DNA of 64,000 bases from Paenibacillus woosongensis (GCF_030122845.1 NZ_CP126084.1:3162001-3226000); one strand, 5' to 3'. Shown: positions 25,653-34,173, counted from the stretch's first letter. Numbers and translations: made by a program. The notes: a model not told the origin generated them from the letters alone.

Positions 25653-26885
25653 CTATTTCCACTTGCTCAATTTGTCACCAAACCGCTCGCCAAGGGTAAC
25701 GCTCAGGCCTTGATTATTCAGCGAAACGTTAGGGTTGTCGTTCAAGTCCTCTTTCCTTACGCTGCTGCCTCTGGATGGCTTCTCGCTCTTCGGTGCCGGT
25801 GCTGGAGCCTCTTCCGTCTCCTTGATGCTCAGGCTGATGCGCTGCTCGGCTGTATTCACATCCAAGACTTTGACTTGAACCGTCTGTCCCTCTTTCAATA
25901 CCTCATGTGGTGTACCGATATGTTTGTGGGAAATTTGCGAAATATGAACTAGTCCTTCTACGCCAGGCGCAATTTCGACAAAAGCACCGAAGCTAACAAG
26001 ACGCTTCACTTCACCGCTAACGATATCTCCCGACTTGAATTGCTCTGCCGCAGTATCCCAAGGGCCAGGCGTTGCTGCCTTGATGCTCAGGCTGATTTTG
26101 CCTTTCTCAGGATCTACCTTCAGAACCTTAACCTTCACTTGTTGTCCTTCGGAAAGCACATCCGACGGTTTGTCAACATGGTTCCAAGCAATTTCGGATA
26201 CGTGAACAAGTCCGTCTACGCCGCCTACGTCTACGAATGCACCGAACTGAGTCAGGCGCTGAACCGTCCCTTCGATGACTTGGCCTTCTTGCAGCTCGCT
26301 CATGACTTTGAGCTTATTTGCTTCGAATTCCTCATCGAGAACATCTTTTTGCGACAGGATCACTTTGTTGTTCTCCGGATCGATTTCCTTCACTTTAACG
26401 CGAAGCGTGCGACCTTTGTAATCGCTGAAATCTTCCACGAAATGACGCTCCACCATCGATGCGGGAATGAATCCGCGAACGCCAACGTCCGCCACGATAC
26501 CGCCTTTAACGACATCGGCAACGGTTACTTCAAAAGTCTCTTGGCTTTCGAAGCGCTTCTGCAGCACTTCCCACGCATTCTCGCTGTCGATCGCCCGTTT
26601 GGATAGCACAAGACGCTCTTTCTCATCGTCAATGCTAACGACTTTGGTCTCTACTTCTTGGCCTACTTGAACGGCATCCGAAGCGCTGTCCAAATGAACA
26701 GAGGACAATTCACGAATAGGAATAACGCCGTCATATTTATATCCAATGCTCACATAAGCCTGGTTGTCCTCAATTTTGACGATCGTTCCTTTAACGGTGT
26801 CCCCTTTTTTCAAGGATACGATTTGATCCAGTTCATCCTGGTTCGCTGCCTCAACAGCTTCTTGATTCTTAATTTCTTCCGACAT
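25653..26885 (-). CDS. rpsA: Ribosomal protein S1 homologue with four S1 domains
   Basis: RNA-binding protein of 410 residues made of four S1 motifs. They begin near KKGDTVKGTIVKIEDNQAYVSIGY, ESQETFEVTVADVVKGGIVADVG, QEGQVIEGTVQRLTQFGAFVDVGGVDGLVH and KSGDIVSGEVKRLVSFGAFVEIAPGVEGLVH. It is shorter than the six-domain enteric S1, as usual in Bacilli (B. subtilis YpfD). The last 45 residues are low-complexity (Pro/Ala/Glu/Lys). Order cmk-plsC-rpsA suggests one operon. Confidence 0.93.
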   Translation of the reverse strand: MSEEIKNQEAVEAANQDELDQIVSLKKGDTVKGTIVKIEDNQAYVSIGYKYDGVIPIRELSSVHLDSASDAVQVGQEVETKVVSIDDEKERLVLSKRAIDSENAWEVLQKRFESQETFEVTVADVVKGGIVADVGVRGFIPASMVERHFVEDFSDYKGRTLRVKVKEIDPENNKVILSQKDVLDEEFEANKLKVMSELQEGQVIEGTVQRLTQFGAFVDVGGVDGLVHVSEIAWNHVDKPSDVLSEGQQVKVKVLKVDPEKGKISLSIKAATPGPWDTAAEQFKSGDIVSGEVKRLVSFGAFVEIAPGVEGLVHISQISHKHIGTPHEVLKEGQTVQVKVLDVNTAEQRISLSIKETEEAPAPAPKSEKPSRGSSVRKEDLNDNPNVSLNNQGLSVTLGERFGDKLSKWK

Positions 26886-27021
26886 GTCAATACCCTCCTC
26901 AATTCAGCAACCCATTTATTTAAACCCGCTTGAAGCGAAGTTCAAAACAGCTTGATGTTGATAGCTTTCCAAAAGTCTCCTGCCTTCATGCATATAAACT
27001 CTTGTCCAGCGATCAATCCAG

Positions 27022-27591
27022 TCACCCCTGCGCCTTAAGTTCCGCAATCCGGGACATAATCATTTCCGTCACGCGCTCTGCGGCATCAGGATCAGAACCT
27101 TCCTTGAACTCCGAGATATCGATCGGAGCCCCGTAAACAACTTTCATTTTCTTGAATAACTTATAATTTCCCACAATGGCTACGGGAATAATGACCGCAT
27201 CACTGCGAAGCGCGAAGGTCGCCGCTCCCCTCTTGCCCATCCCGCCGGAGCGGGAGCCTTCCGGGAAAATCCCCATGACTTTACCCGTACGAAGAATGGT
27301 TAATGCCGTTTTGATCGACTCCTTGCTCACGCCGCCTCTCTTGACCGGGAATGCACCAAGCTGCGTAATAAGCCAGCCAAAACCGAAAATGTCGAACAAT
27401 TCCTTCTTGGCCATGAAGTGTACTTTCCGCTTCAGGAGTATGCCGATCGTCGGCGGATCCAGCAAGCTGATATGATTGGAACAGAGTAGCACGCCGCCTT
27501 CCTTGGGGATATGCTCAAGCCCTTTCCCCTCCAAACGGAATAGCGCTTTATAAATAAGTAGTAATGCACCACGGCAAAAGCTATAAATCAT
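27022..27591 (-). CDS. plsC: 1-acyl-sn-glycerol-3-phosphate acyltransferase
   Basis: Adds the second acyl chain to make phosphatidic acid. The protein (189 residues from ATG 27591) has an N-terminal hydrophobic stretch and the acyltransferase motifs NHISLLDPP (H-x4-D), KRGGVS, FPEGSRSG and VIIPVAIVGN. The start after GGGAGAG is preferred to an upstream in-frame one that would overlap cmk by 68 bases. It overlaps cmk by 11 bases. Confidence 0.93.
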   Translation of the reverse strand: MIYSFCRGALLLIYKALFRLEGKGLEHIPKEGGVLLCSNHISLLDPPTIGILLKRKVHFMAKKELFDIFGFGWLITQLGAFPVKRGGVSKESIKTALTILRTGKVMGIFPEGSRSGGMGKRGAATFALRSDAVIIPVAIVGNYKLFKKMKVVYGAPIDISEFKEGSDPDAAERVTEMIMSRIAELKAQG

Positions 27592-28291
27592 TTCTGTTCT
27601 CTCTCCCATAAGATTGGCTAAATGAAACGATGCGCTCTGCCACTTCACGAGGCGTCAAATGCGTCGTATCCAGCAGAATGGCATCCTCAGCCTGCCGAAG
27701 CGGGGATACTTCCCTCTCCTGGTCCAGCCGGTCCCGCTCTGCGATATCGCGGGCGATCATTTCCAACGTAATTCCTTGCTGATCCTGCATTTCCTTGAAT
27801 CTGCGGCGGGCACGCTCCTCTACGGTTGCCGTCATGAACACCTTCACTTCAGCATCCGGCAGCACCGTCGTACCGATATCGCGTCCATCCATGACGACAC
27901 CTTTGCGCAGAGCCATTTGCCGCTGAAGAGACACGAGCCAGTTTCGCAGCCCTTCGATTTGCGCGTACCGGGACACTTGAGAGCTCACCGTTAAAGAGCG
28001 GATTTCGGCGGTCACATCTTGACCGTCTACGAGAACCTTCTGTCCGTCTTCTCCCGGCATTAATTCTATACCCAAGTTTTGCACCGAATGAAGCACTTTA
28101 TCGACTTCTTCCGGCCCGATTCCAAGATTCTGCAAATACCAGGTAGCTGCCCGGTACATTGCACCGGTATCTACATAGACATATGACAGCATGCTTGCAA
28201 CCATTCGGGCAATAGTACTCTTCCCCGCACCGGCAGGTCCGTCGATCGCGATGTTGATCTTGCCGTTATGTGATGACGTTGTCCTAGCCAA
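27581..28291 (-). CDS. cmk: Cytidylate kinase
   Basis: Phosphorylates CMP and dCMP. From the TTG at 28291 (eight bases after GAGGAGG) the protein has 236 residues, with the P-loop GPAGAGKST at 18-26 and the motifs YVDTGAMYRAATWY, VMDGRDIGTTVLPDAEVK and RARRRFKEMQ. The longer upstream reading frame to 28381 runs through a terminator-like hairpin and is not a better start. Its promoter is at 28353-28381. Confidence 0.95.
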   Translation of the reverse strand: MARTTSSHNGKINIAIDGPAGAGKSTIARMVASMLSYVYVDTGAMYRAATWYLQNLGIGPEEVDKVLHSVQNLGIELMPGEDGQKVLVDGQDVTAEIRSLTVSSQVSRYAQIEGLRNWLVSLQRQMALRKGVVMDGRDIGTTVLPDAEVKVFMTATVEERARRRFKEMQDQQGITLEMIARDIAERDRLDQEREVSPLRQAEDAILLDTTHLTPREVAERIVSFSQSYGRENRNDL

Positions 28292-28320
28292 CGCGGACGC
28301 CTCCTCAAAACACGGTCTCA

Positions 28321-28342
28321 ATAAAAAAGCAGGCATTGCCTG
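28321..28342 (-). terminator. Hairpin with T-run between the cmk promoter and its start
   Basis: Minus strand GCAGGC-AAT-GCCTGC then TTTTTTAT. It has the form of an intrinsic terminator for the upstream ypfB-like unit, yet lies between the cmk promoter (TSS near 28346) and the cmk ribosome site, so it would form the very 5' end of the cmk message. Confidence 0.75.
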
Positions 28343-28352
28343 CGACGTGAAA

Positions 28353-28381
28353 ATTATACCACACAACGTGGGCGGATGCAA
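28353..28381 (-). promoter_or_regulatory. Sigma-A promoter of cmk-plsC-rpsA
   Basis: Minus strand TTGCAT (28381-28376), exactly 17 bases, TATAAT (28358-28353). It is one of the best promoter matches in the window and supports an independent cmk-plsC-rpsA transcript. Confidence 0.8.
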
Positions 28382-28419
28382 AAGGCGGGAATCGCCAGCC
28401 GTCTTTGTGCGATTCTTTG

Positions 28420-28629
28420 TTATCGTTCCCCGGAGCGGTCGAGCGCCACGCCTTCATAACGGTCTGCTGAAGCAATATAAGCCCGAATAGCCGGAACCCT
28501 AAGGATAATCTGACAGGCGCAAAGTCCGGCCAGGGCAACGATGACCGCCTTTTTCAAAAAAGCCTCCATCCCGCTGCTGAATGTCAAAAACAACTCCGTG
28601 TATTCCTCGGCCTCGTGGTCTTTCTGCAA
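28420..28629 (-). CDS. YpfB-like small membrane protein (DUF5359-like)
   Basis: A 69-residue reading frame with one hydrophobic segment (AVIVALAGLCACQIILRV) and a C-terminal AYIASADRYEGVA. The latter resembles the TQYEGV end of B. subtilis YpfB, which also lies between ypfA and cmk. The start would be TTG 28629 after GAGGTGAG. Position supports the call more than sequence does. Confidence 0.6.
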   Translation of the reverse strand: MQKDHEAEEYTELFLTFSSGMEAFLKKAVIVALAGLCACQIILRVPAIRAYIASADRYEGVALDRSGER

Positions 28630-28729
28630 ATGAACTCACCTCTGCTTGCATGGATATGATTATCATATCCAATGCAGGCCGATGCCAATCTTGACAGCCC
28701 CTGGACACCGCGGCTTTCGAGAATGAAAT

Positions 28730-29383
28730 TTAACGGTTCTTGAAATCGAATTGGCGTTCGAAGCAATACCGGATCAGCTTCTGCCTTTCCATATCGGAAA
28801 TGCTGACAAATTTCAGCATCGCCTTCGTTCGCCCCGTTTCGAGCTGCTTCGTGCGTACGATTTCAGCTTCAAAGGGTACATGGTCGATGCTTCCGTTCTT
28901 ATAGGACAGCAGCAGCCAGCAATACAACTGCTCGCCTTCGGACAAGTGGTATTGGCTATCAGCGATCAGAGACACGCCCCCGCCTCCCACGTCCTCCGTC
29001 AATGCCACGAACCGGGTGTTGTCCTTCAGCTTGACCGCAAGGTCCAGCTTGGATACAACCCGCAGGAAATGGCGCCGCTGTACCTTGGTAATCGTCTCAG
29101 GCTCCGGCTTCCTGACTCTGACCAGTTGGACGACATCATCCGCGAAGCCAAGAACGTATGTATTGAAATAATTTTTGACTCCTTGATCGGTCAGGAAATA
29201 TACTGACAGCTCGTCACCCATATACAGCCGCTTCATATGTCCGCTGCCGCTTTCGATCGGAACTTCGATCAGAAGCGTATCGTCTTCCACATCGGCGATG
29301 CGTGACTTGTATTCCTTATCCATATTTTTGCCTTCTGCCGATGCGACCTGGATATACAGCAGGTCATTTACACTAGGAAACAA
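28730..29383 (-). CDS. PilZ-domain protein, YpfA/YcgR-like
   Basis: Probable cyclic-di-GMP receptor of 217 residues: an N-terminal YcgR-like domain (about 1-95) followed by a PilZ domain. The R-x3-R part of the binding motif is present (R104-HFL-R108), but the second part reads D131-V-G-G-G-G where (D/N)-x-S-x-x-G is expected, so the serine is a glycine. B. subtilis YpfA (DgrA) occupies the same place and inhibits motility. Start is TTG after GGTGGAGGG. The 100-base gap to the ypfB-like gene contains no clear terminator. Confidence 0.85.
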   Translation of the reverse strand: MFPSVNDLLYIQVASAEGKNMDKEYKSRIADVEDDTLLIEVPIESGSGHMKRLYMGDELSVYFLTDQGVKNYFNTYVLGFADDVVQLVRVRKPEPETITKVQRRHFLRVVSKLDLAVKLKDNTRFVALTEDVGGGGVSLIADSQYHLSEGEQLYCWLLLSYKNGSIDHVPFEAEIVRTKQLETGRTKAMLKFVSISDMERQKLIRYCFERQFDFKNR

Positions 29384-29466
29384 GTCCCTCCACCACCTTG
29401 TTTACTATAGGTTATCATTACCATTTGATTATACCACGGGATGGATCAAATAAATATTCCGCTGAC

Positions 29467-29511
29467 AATAAAAAACGGACCAGATCATTTCAATCAGGTC
29501 CGTTTTTTGAT
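29467..29511 (-). terminator. Terminator after ypeB
   Basis: Arms AACGGACC and GGTCCGTT with an inner imperfect extension, T-runs on both sides (TTTTTTATTG on minus, TTTTTTGATTT on plus). It starts one base after the ypeB stop. Confidence 0.88.
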
Positions 29512-29512
29512 T

Positions 29513-30880
29513 TTACCGGGAGGTCTTCTTAGCGTGCCCATCGCGGATTTGCTCGACAACTTCCTCATTGCCATTATCGGCATTAAGGTAGATACGATAT
29601 TTCGAGCCATTGATTGCCCCGCCGAATTCGTATGTCAGCACTTTCTCCGACATATCGTTTTCGATCAGCGCAAGCCGGTGATACTGCTCTTTATATTCGG
29701 GATTCAAATACTTGCGGGCCTGCTCAAGCGTTAGCTTCGGAGTCGAGAGTTTCCGCTCTTTCCCGTCCTGCTGCTCATAAACATAATCGCTTGCCTGCAT
29801 GCCGATCACATGCCCGTTGTCCAAAGCGACCCGAACCGAAACTTTCTCCGGATAAATTAGCACGTCTTTATTTTTTTTGACAAATGTGAAGCTGCCGATA
29901 TTGTCGTATTCATCGTAAGTCACCGGCGTTAAGTCGTGATAGCCCTTGTTCTTCAGGAAATGAGCCGCCGACTCTCTAGCCTGCTCGTGAGTGATCGCTT
30001 TAGGTCCAATGTGGCGGTCGCTCCAGTAATTGATCAGATGGCCGCCTTGACGCGTGAAATCGAGCGTAACGGATTCGGACTTGTTTCCTCCTTGAACCTT
30101 GGCCGTATAGGAAGCCCATTCCGTTCCCTTTCCATTTTCGGTAACTTGGATATTATGCGGTGAATGAACTCCAGCGAACTGGGCAGCTTTCGTCTTGATT
30201 TCATTGACGGTAACAGGTTTCCCTCCGAGCTTCTTGACGGAGCGTTTGTTATAAATGCTTGCCACGGATGGTCCCCAATCGAGCTCCGGGTATTCCCCGA
30301 CTCGCTTGTCTACCGTCTTGAAGCCATCGATAATCGTATTGTCCTGCTGACTGTTCGGATTGGCTAGCGTAGTCTCCACGTCCATCCAGCGAAGGCGTTT
30401 GGAAAGGACCTTGTCCTGAACTTCCTGCAGCTGTTTGGAAATGTGCTCAGAGCTCTTGTAAAGCTCCTTCAAATTTTTCATTTCACTGTCGGTCAACGGC
30501 TGCTTGGCCAAATCGCGGACTCCCGCCTGATAAGAAAATTTCGAAATTCTGGACAGGAACTCTTCCGTTTTGTTAAAAGGAAGCATGGTCAATGGCAGCT
30601 GATTGATTTCATTCTGCGCTTCGCTCGTGATCCTCCATACGTTCACCAAACCTTTGCGCTGCGATCCGGTCGAGTTGCTATGCACGGCCAGCGTATTCCC
30701 TAGCTCTCCGTGAAGCTTGTCGACATGGAACGACAAACTATGGAATGCGCGCTGATACTGATTTTCCGCTTTGATGAGAATCGCGTTCTTTTCTTGGTTT
30801 TCCTGATAGCCCCACATTAAAGCACCGATTAACAGAACCGTGGCGATCGGAAATAGTATGGCACTCAAACGTCTATACAT
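29513..30880 (-). CDS. ypeB: Spore germination protein YpeB
   Basis: In B. subtilis YpeB stabilises and inhibits the cortex-lytic enzyme SleB in the spore. This 455-residue protein has an N-terminal transmembrane segment (about residues 7-24), a helical region with two polar repeats, and C-terminal PepSY-type domains (for example ITHEQARESAAHFLKNKGY and LTLEQARKYLNPEYKEQYHRL). sleB, normally just upstream in the same operon, is not here. A sigma-G-type promoter precedes it. Confidence 0.93.
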   Translation of the reverse strand: MYRRLSAILFPIATVLLIGALMWGYQENQEKNAILIKAENQYQRAFHSLSFHVDKLHGELGNTLAVHSNSTGSQRKGLVNVWRITSEAQNEINQLPLTMLPFNKTEEFLSRISKFSYQAGVRDLAKQPLTDSEMKNLKELYKSSEHISKQLQEVQDKVLSKRLRWMDVETTLANPNSQQDNTIIDGFKTVDKRVGEYPELDWGPSVASIYNKRSVKKLGGKPVTVNEIKTKAAQFAGVHSPHNIQVTENGKGTEWASYTAKVQGGNKSESVTLDFTRQGGHLINYWSDRHIGPKAITHEQARESAAHFLKNKGYHDLTPVTYDEYDNIGSFTFVKKNKDVLIYPEKVSVRVALDNGHVIGMQASDYVYEQQDGKERKLSTPKLTLEQARKYLNPEYKEQYHRLALIENDMSEKVLTYEFGGAINGSKYRIYLNADNGNEEVVEQIRDGHAKKTSR

Positions 30881-30914
30881 ATCATCTACACTCCTTCCTT
30901 CAACGAACTGAAGT

Positions 30915-30945
30915 TAGTTTGACTAGAAGGAAGGAAGATTATTCA
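30915..30945 (-). promoter_or_regulatory. Sigma-G-type promoter of ypeB
   Basis: Minus strand TGAATA (30945-30940), 18 bases, CAAACTA (30921-30915). The -35 is a perfect match to TGMATA and the -10 differs from CATNNTA at one position. Forespore expression is expected for ypeB. Confidence 0.65.
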
Positions 30946-31000
30946 CTTTTGACAGCTCTGCTGAAAATGTTCTTGTTGTCCATTTGTTACCCATTGCCCA

Positions 31001-31150
31001 TCAAGGCATGTCCTCTTCAATAACGAAATCATGGCGGTTATCGCATAGACATTGCTTGAACCCCGTCTCGATCTGACCGCGCTCCTTTTTGCCGCGCAGA
31101 ACGAATCGTTCGCCGCATGTTTTACAAGTGATTTTCACTTTTACACGCAC
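31001..31150 (-). CDS. Small four-cysteine protein, probable zinc ribbon
   Basis: A 49-residue basic protein starting at GTG 31150, with AAAGGGG upstream. It contains C-x2-C (ITCKTCGERF) and C-x-C (KQCLCDN), separated by a lysine-rich stretch, which is consistent with a small metal-binding fold. A longer in-frame reading to 31384 runs against prsW in another frame and is not supported. It lies between prsW and ypeB where sleB is expected. Family unknown to me. Confidence 0.65.
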   Translation of the reverse strand: MRVKVKITCKTCGERFVLRGKKERGQIETGFKQCLCDNRHDFVIEEDMP

Positions 31151-31205
31151 TAAAAAAAGCACCCCTTTCAGCTTCACGACATGGATTTCCGCGAATAAGC
31201 TGTCA

Positions 31206-31916
31206 TTAGGATGCCCTATTTTCGGTATTGTTAACCCTATCCTCAAGCAGTCTTCGGAAAGGGGATCTCTTGTTGGCCCTGTACATTTTCCCGATGCCTC
31301 CATACCATAGATATGCCATGAGAGGAACAATATACCAAATCCAGTAATGCGTAATATTACCCAGTATCCAGTCATATACACCATGATAGAACAGAGGCAT
31401 TAGCAATGAATAGACCAGAAATCTTCGGCTATCCTTGCCTGTAGAGAATTTGGCCCGGCCCATGTAATAACCCATCATGACGCCGAACATGGCATGCCCG
31501 GAGACAGGCAGCAAAGCCCGGAGAAGCAATGTTCCGACAGTAGCTTGCTGGGCAAAGGAATAAATGACATTCTCTACCGTGGCGAAGCCGAGCGAAATGG
31601 CTGTAGCGTATATAATCCCGTCGTAAGGCTCATCGAATTCTGTATGGTTATATATCATATGGAACAGTACAAACCATTTCAGCGATTCCTCAACGCCTGC
31701 TGAAATGACGAAAGCGTTGACCAGAGAGCCCTCACCCAGCCAGAGCATCAAGCCGCTCTGCAGTATCATAACCGGGAGAATAATAATAAATCCAAGTAAA
31801 AAAACCTTAATGACCATATGCAGCGGTTCGGCTTCATACTTGTCCTTAAGGTAAAAATAAGTCAACAAGGCGATTCCGGGGGCTACCGCTGCGGTCGCAA
31901 TCGAGAAAAAAATCAA
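31206..31916 (-). CDS. prsW: PrsW-family intramembrane protease
   Basis: B. subtilis PrsW makes the site-1 cut in the anti-sigma factor RsiW. This 236-residue protein has about seven hydrophobic segments and the family motifs: GVEESLKWFVLF (E-E-x-x-K), GFATVENVIYSF, VSGHAMFGVMMGYYMG and FYHGVYDW. Start is TTG 31916 with GAGGGGG upstream. Upstream and downstream order (mecA, ypeB) resembles B. subtilis. The substrate here is unknown. Confidence 0.9.
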   Translation of the reverse strand: MIFFSIATAAVAPGIALLTYFYLKDKYEAEPLHMVIKVFLLGFIIILPVMILQSGLMLWLGEGSLVNAFVISAGVEESLKWFVLFHMIYNHTEFDEPYDGIIYATAISLGFATVENVIYSFAQQATVGTLLLRALLPVSGHAMFGVMMGYYMGRAKFSTGKDSRRFLVYSLLMPLFYHGVYDWILGNITHYWIWYIVPLMAYLWYGGIGKMYRANKRSPFRRLLEDRVNNTENRAS

Positions 31917-31991
31917 CGGTATTCCCCCTCATCGACCCTTCGAAATATTCAAGCTTTCGTTGATCCGATACAACACGTACCGCACCATGGC

Positions 31992-32609
31992 TTAGTCCTG
32001 ACGCTTGAAGTTACTGCAAATAACTCCGATCGCATTCTCGGACATGACCTGGTTTCCGTACTCCTCCAGCATCGCTGGAGTAACAGAGGTCGCCTCGCCG
32101 AACTCAGCGAGAACCGCAATGACTGCCGGATGCTTTCCTTCTTCCAAATCTTCTGGCTCTAATTGAAGAACCCATTTCCCGTTATATTTAAATAGTCTGC
32201 CAGCTTCAGTAAGCATAGGCCGCAGAACGTGAGCCGCTTCAATCAATACTTCGAAATCATCAAAGGAATATAGAATCGTATCACTCTGCTCCAGCGTTAC
32301 TTCCATCTCATAGACTTCGTCCGGTAAATCATCCTCATAGTGCGGCCCAACCCCATGATGGTGGTCGAATTTGCCGCGCGTCACTATGACGACCATTCCT
32401 TGAGCAGGAAGCGCAAAAACTTCAACGGCCAAAGGGCCAGTAGCGTCAAATCCCACTTCATTGTAAGCCTGATCCATCATTTCCGTGAACAGGTCATGAA
32501 CCTTGGGAATTTCCTGCCACATGTCCTCTTTCTGGATACCGCGTTCGCTAAGGTCGTCAAACGTGAGGAAAATCCGTATCTTATCTTGGCCCAATCTTTC
32601 AATTTTCAT
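31992..32609 (-). CDS. mecA: MecA-family ClpC adaptor
   Basis: Adaptor that brings substrates to the ClpC-ClpP protease. The 205-residue protein shows the N-terminal MKIERLGQDKIRIFLTFDDLSERGI recognition domain and the C-terminal ClpC-binding region YSFDDFEVLIEAAHVLRP. The acidic linker is short. B. subtilis has two paralogues (MecA and YpbH); location near prsW suggests the YpbH copy, though it may be the only one in this organism. Confidence 0.9.
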   Translation of the reverse strand: MKIERLGQDKIRIFLTFDDLSERGIQKEDMWQEIPKVHDLFTEMMDQAYNEVGFDATGPLAVEVFALPAQGMVVIVTRGKFDHHHGVGPHYEDDLPDEVYEMEVTLEQSDTILYSFDDFEVLIEAAHVLRPMLTEAGRLFKYNGKWVLQLEPEDLEEGKHPAVIAVLAEFGEATSVTPAMLEEYGNQVMSENAIGVICSNFKRQD

Positions 32610-32733
32610 ACAGGATCCTCCTCCCCAAGCCTTGTTATAACAGATTATGAAACCTGCTGTAATATGTGCTGGAAATGGTTCTTTGTAAGTATGTTATCAT
32701 TTATCTTACTTAAATGCACGTAATAAAATAGAC

Positions 32734-32780
32734 AAAAAAAGAATCATTTTCTGCTCGACCTCGAGGGAGCTGAAAATGAT
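32734..32780 (-). terminator. Terminator after the His-rich hypothetical gene
   Basis: Minus-strand arms ATCATTTTC and GAAAATGAT with an inner GCTC/GAGC stem, followed by TCTTTTTTT. Confidence 0.85.
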
Positions 32781-32797
32781 CCATAAATCGGCAATTT

Positions 32798-33163
32798 TTA
32801 GAGCCCGGGAATGACCGAATTCGTCTCTTTCAAAATCTGCTCCACTTCGCGGCGGACATCGGCATTTCCTTTGATGAAATCCGTAATTTGCTTCACACTG
32901 TATTCCTTCGAATGACCCGCATCGTGCGAGGATACAGCGGAACTGGGATGCACCTTCGATTCGCCCATGCCGGACGAGCCGTGCTTATGCTCGCTTGCGG
33001 ACGAATGCCCATGTTCGCTCCCTTTGCCTGCAGAATTCATGGTCATTCCAGCCAAATTCATAATTCCTTTGCCGCCTGTAAGCTTGCCTCCGTTTCTTTT
33101 GGCCGACCAAATCACAGCTGCAGCCCCAACTAACGCACCACATAAGAATGAGACAGATTTCAC
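32798..33163 (-). CDS. Hypothetical membrane-anchored protein with a His/Ser-rich middle
   Basis: A 121-residue protein from GTG 33163, eight bases after AGGAGG. It has an N-terminal hydrophobic anchor (VSFLCGALVGAAAVIW), then a segment rich in His, Ser and Gly with about eight histidines within 40 residues (GSEHGHSSASEHKH and further HP, SSHDAGH). A charged helical C-terminus ends it (VKQITDFIKGNADVRREVEQIL). The histidines could bind metal. Family not recognised. Confidence 0.7.
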   Translation of the reverse strand: MKSVSFLCGALVGAAAVIWSAKRNGGKLTGGKGIMNLAGMTMNSAGKGSEHGHSSASEHKHGSSGMGESKVHPSSAVSSHDAGHSKEYSVKQITDFIKGNADVRREVEQILKETNSVIPGL

Positions 33164-33270
33164 CCTAAAAACCTCCTTGATTGTGTTAAAATCATTTGTA
33201 GTGTTCACGCTTTGGTTCAAACTCATGCGCAATAAATACAGGAAGAAACACAAAAGGGAGATGAAATCAT

Positions 33271-34173
33271 TTGCTCAACAAGAAGGTTCTGCTCATCGCA
33301 GCCTGCTGCATCATTCTTGCCTCATGCGGCTCCGTTCGTCCATCTGTCAATTCTGACGCTGCCAATGCAGGCCAAACCACGTCAACCGAAACGAATTCCC
33401 CCGGAATTCCGGTTAATGGCGAAGCTGTGGATGACGCTGCGGACGGCAGCAGCAATGCTTCCGCGGGAGCAGAGGAAGCAAATTCCGACAGCTCTGATGC
33501 CGAGGCTTCGCCCGAATATAAGTATCACATCAATAAGGCCTATAATGTAGTTCCGAATGAGGAAGGCACCGAGAAGAAGGTCGTTCTGCTGACCTTTGAC
33601 GACGGCCCGAAAGAGAAAGAAATGCTGGAAGGACTCCTGGATACCCTCGATAAATACGAAGCTAAAGCGATATTTTTCGTCAATGGCTACCGTGTCAAAA
33701 AAAATCCGGATTTGCTGAAGCTCATCCATGAACGCGGGCAAATTATCGGTAATCACAGCTGGGATCACATCGACTTGAAGAAGGAATCTGCGGATAGCGC
33801 TCGCAAGCAGATCGAGGACGTGCAAAGCATTGTTGAGGAGACCGTCGGGGAACGCCCGCGATTCTTCCGTCCCCCTTTTGGCTCGGGAAACGATACACTT
33901 CACGGCATCGTCAAGGATAATGAAATGATCTATATGACCTGGTCCAACGGCTCCTTGGATTGGGACGCCAAATTCAAGAACAAGCCGGAAGGCGTCATTC
34001 AAAACGTCATGGATCAGCTCCATCCCGGCAGCAATATCCTCATGCACGAGCTTCCCTGGACGGAAGAGGCACTTGACGAGCTGCTGATGAAAATTCAGGC
34101 AGCAGGCTACAGTTTCGTGGATCCGCGGACGATTTCCTCTGCGCCTGAAACGCCAACGCCAGGCGGTGCGTAA
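33271..34173 (+). CDS. Polysaccharide deacetylase lipoprotein
   Basis: Surface-anchored carbohydrate esterase, probably acting on cell-wall N-acetyl sugars. The signal peptide ends in the lipobox LASC (Cys19). A Ser/Ala/Glu-rich linker (about 20-85) precedes a NodB domain with TFDDGP (107-112), HSWDH (161-165), RPPFGSGN and the late HELPWTEEAL. Metal-binding Asp-His-His and catalytic residues are therefore present. Start is TTG 33271 seven bases after GGAGATG. It is divergent from the His-rich gene. Confidence 0.9.
   Translation: MLNKKVLLIAACCIILASCGSVRPSVNSDAANAGQTTSTETNSPGIPVNGEAVDDAADGSSNASAGAEEANSDSSDAEASPEYKYHINKAYNVVPNEEGTEKKVVLLTFDDGPKEKEMLEGLLDTLDKYEAKAIFFVNGYRVKKNPDLLKLIHERGQIIGNHSWDHIDLKKESADSARKQIEDVQSIVEETVGERPRFFRPPFGSGNDTLHGIVKDNEMIYMTWSNGSLDWDAKFKNKPEGVIQNVMDQLHPGSNILMHELPWTEEALDELLMKIQAAGYSFVDPRTISSAPETPTPGGA

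Noticed and set aside
31151..31384. N-terminal extension of the small Cys protein over prsW
   Set aside because: Would overlap prsW by 179 bases in another frame with no ribosome site; the GTG at 31150 is preferred.
33382..34047. 221-codon minus-strand frame over the deacetylase gene
   Set aside because: The plus-strand product has a full NodB domain with lipobox; the opposite frame has no motif.
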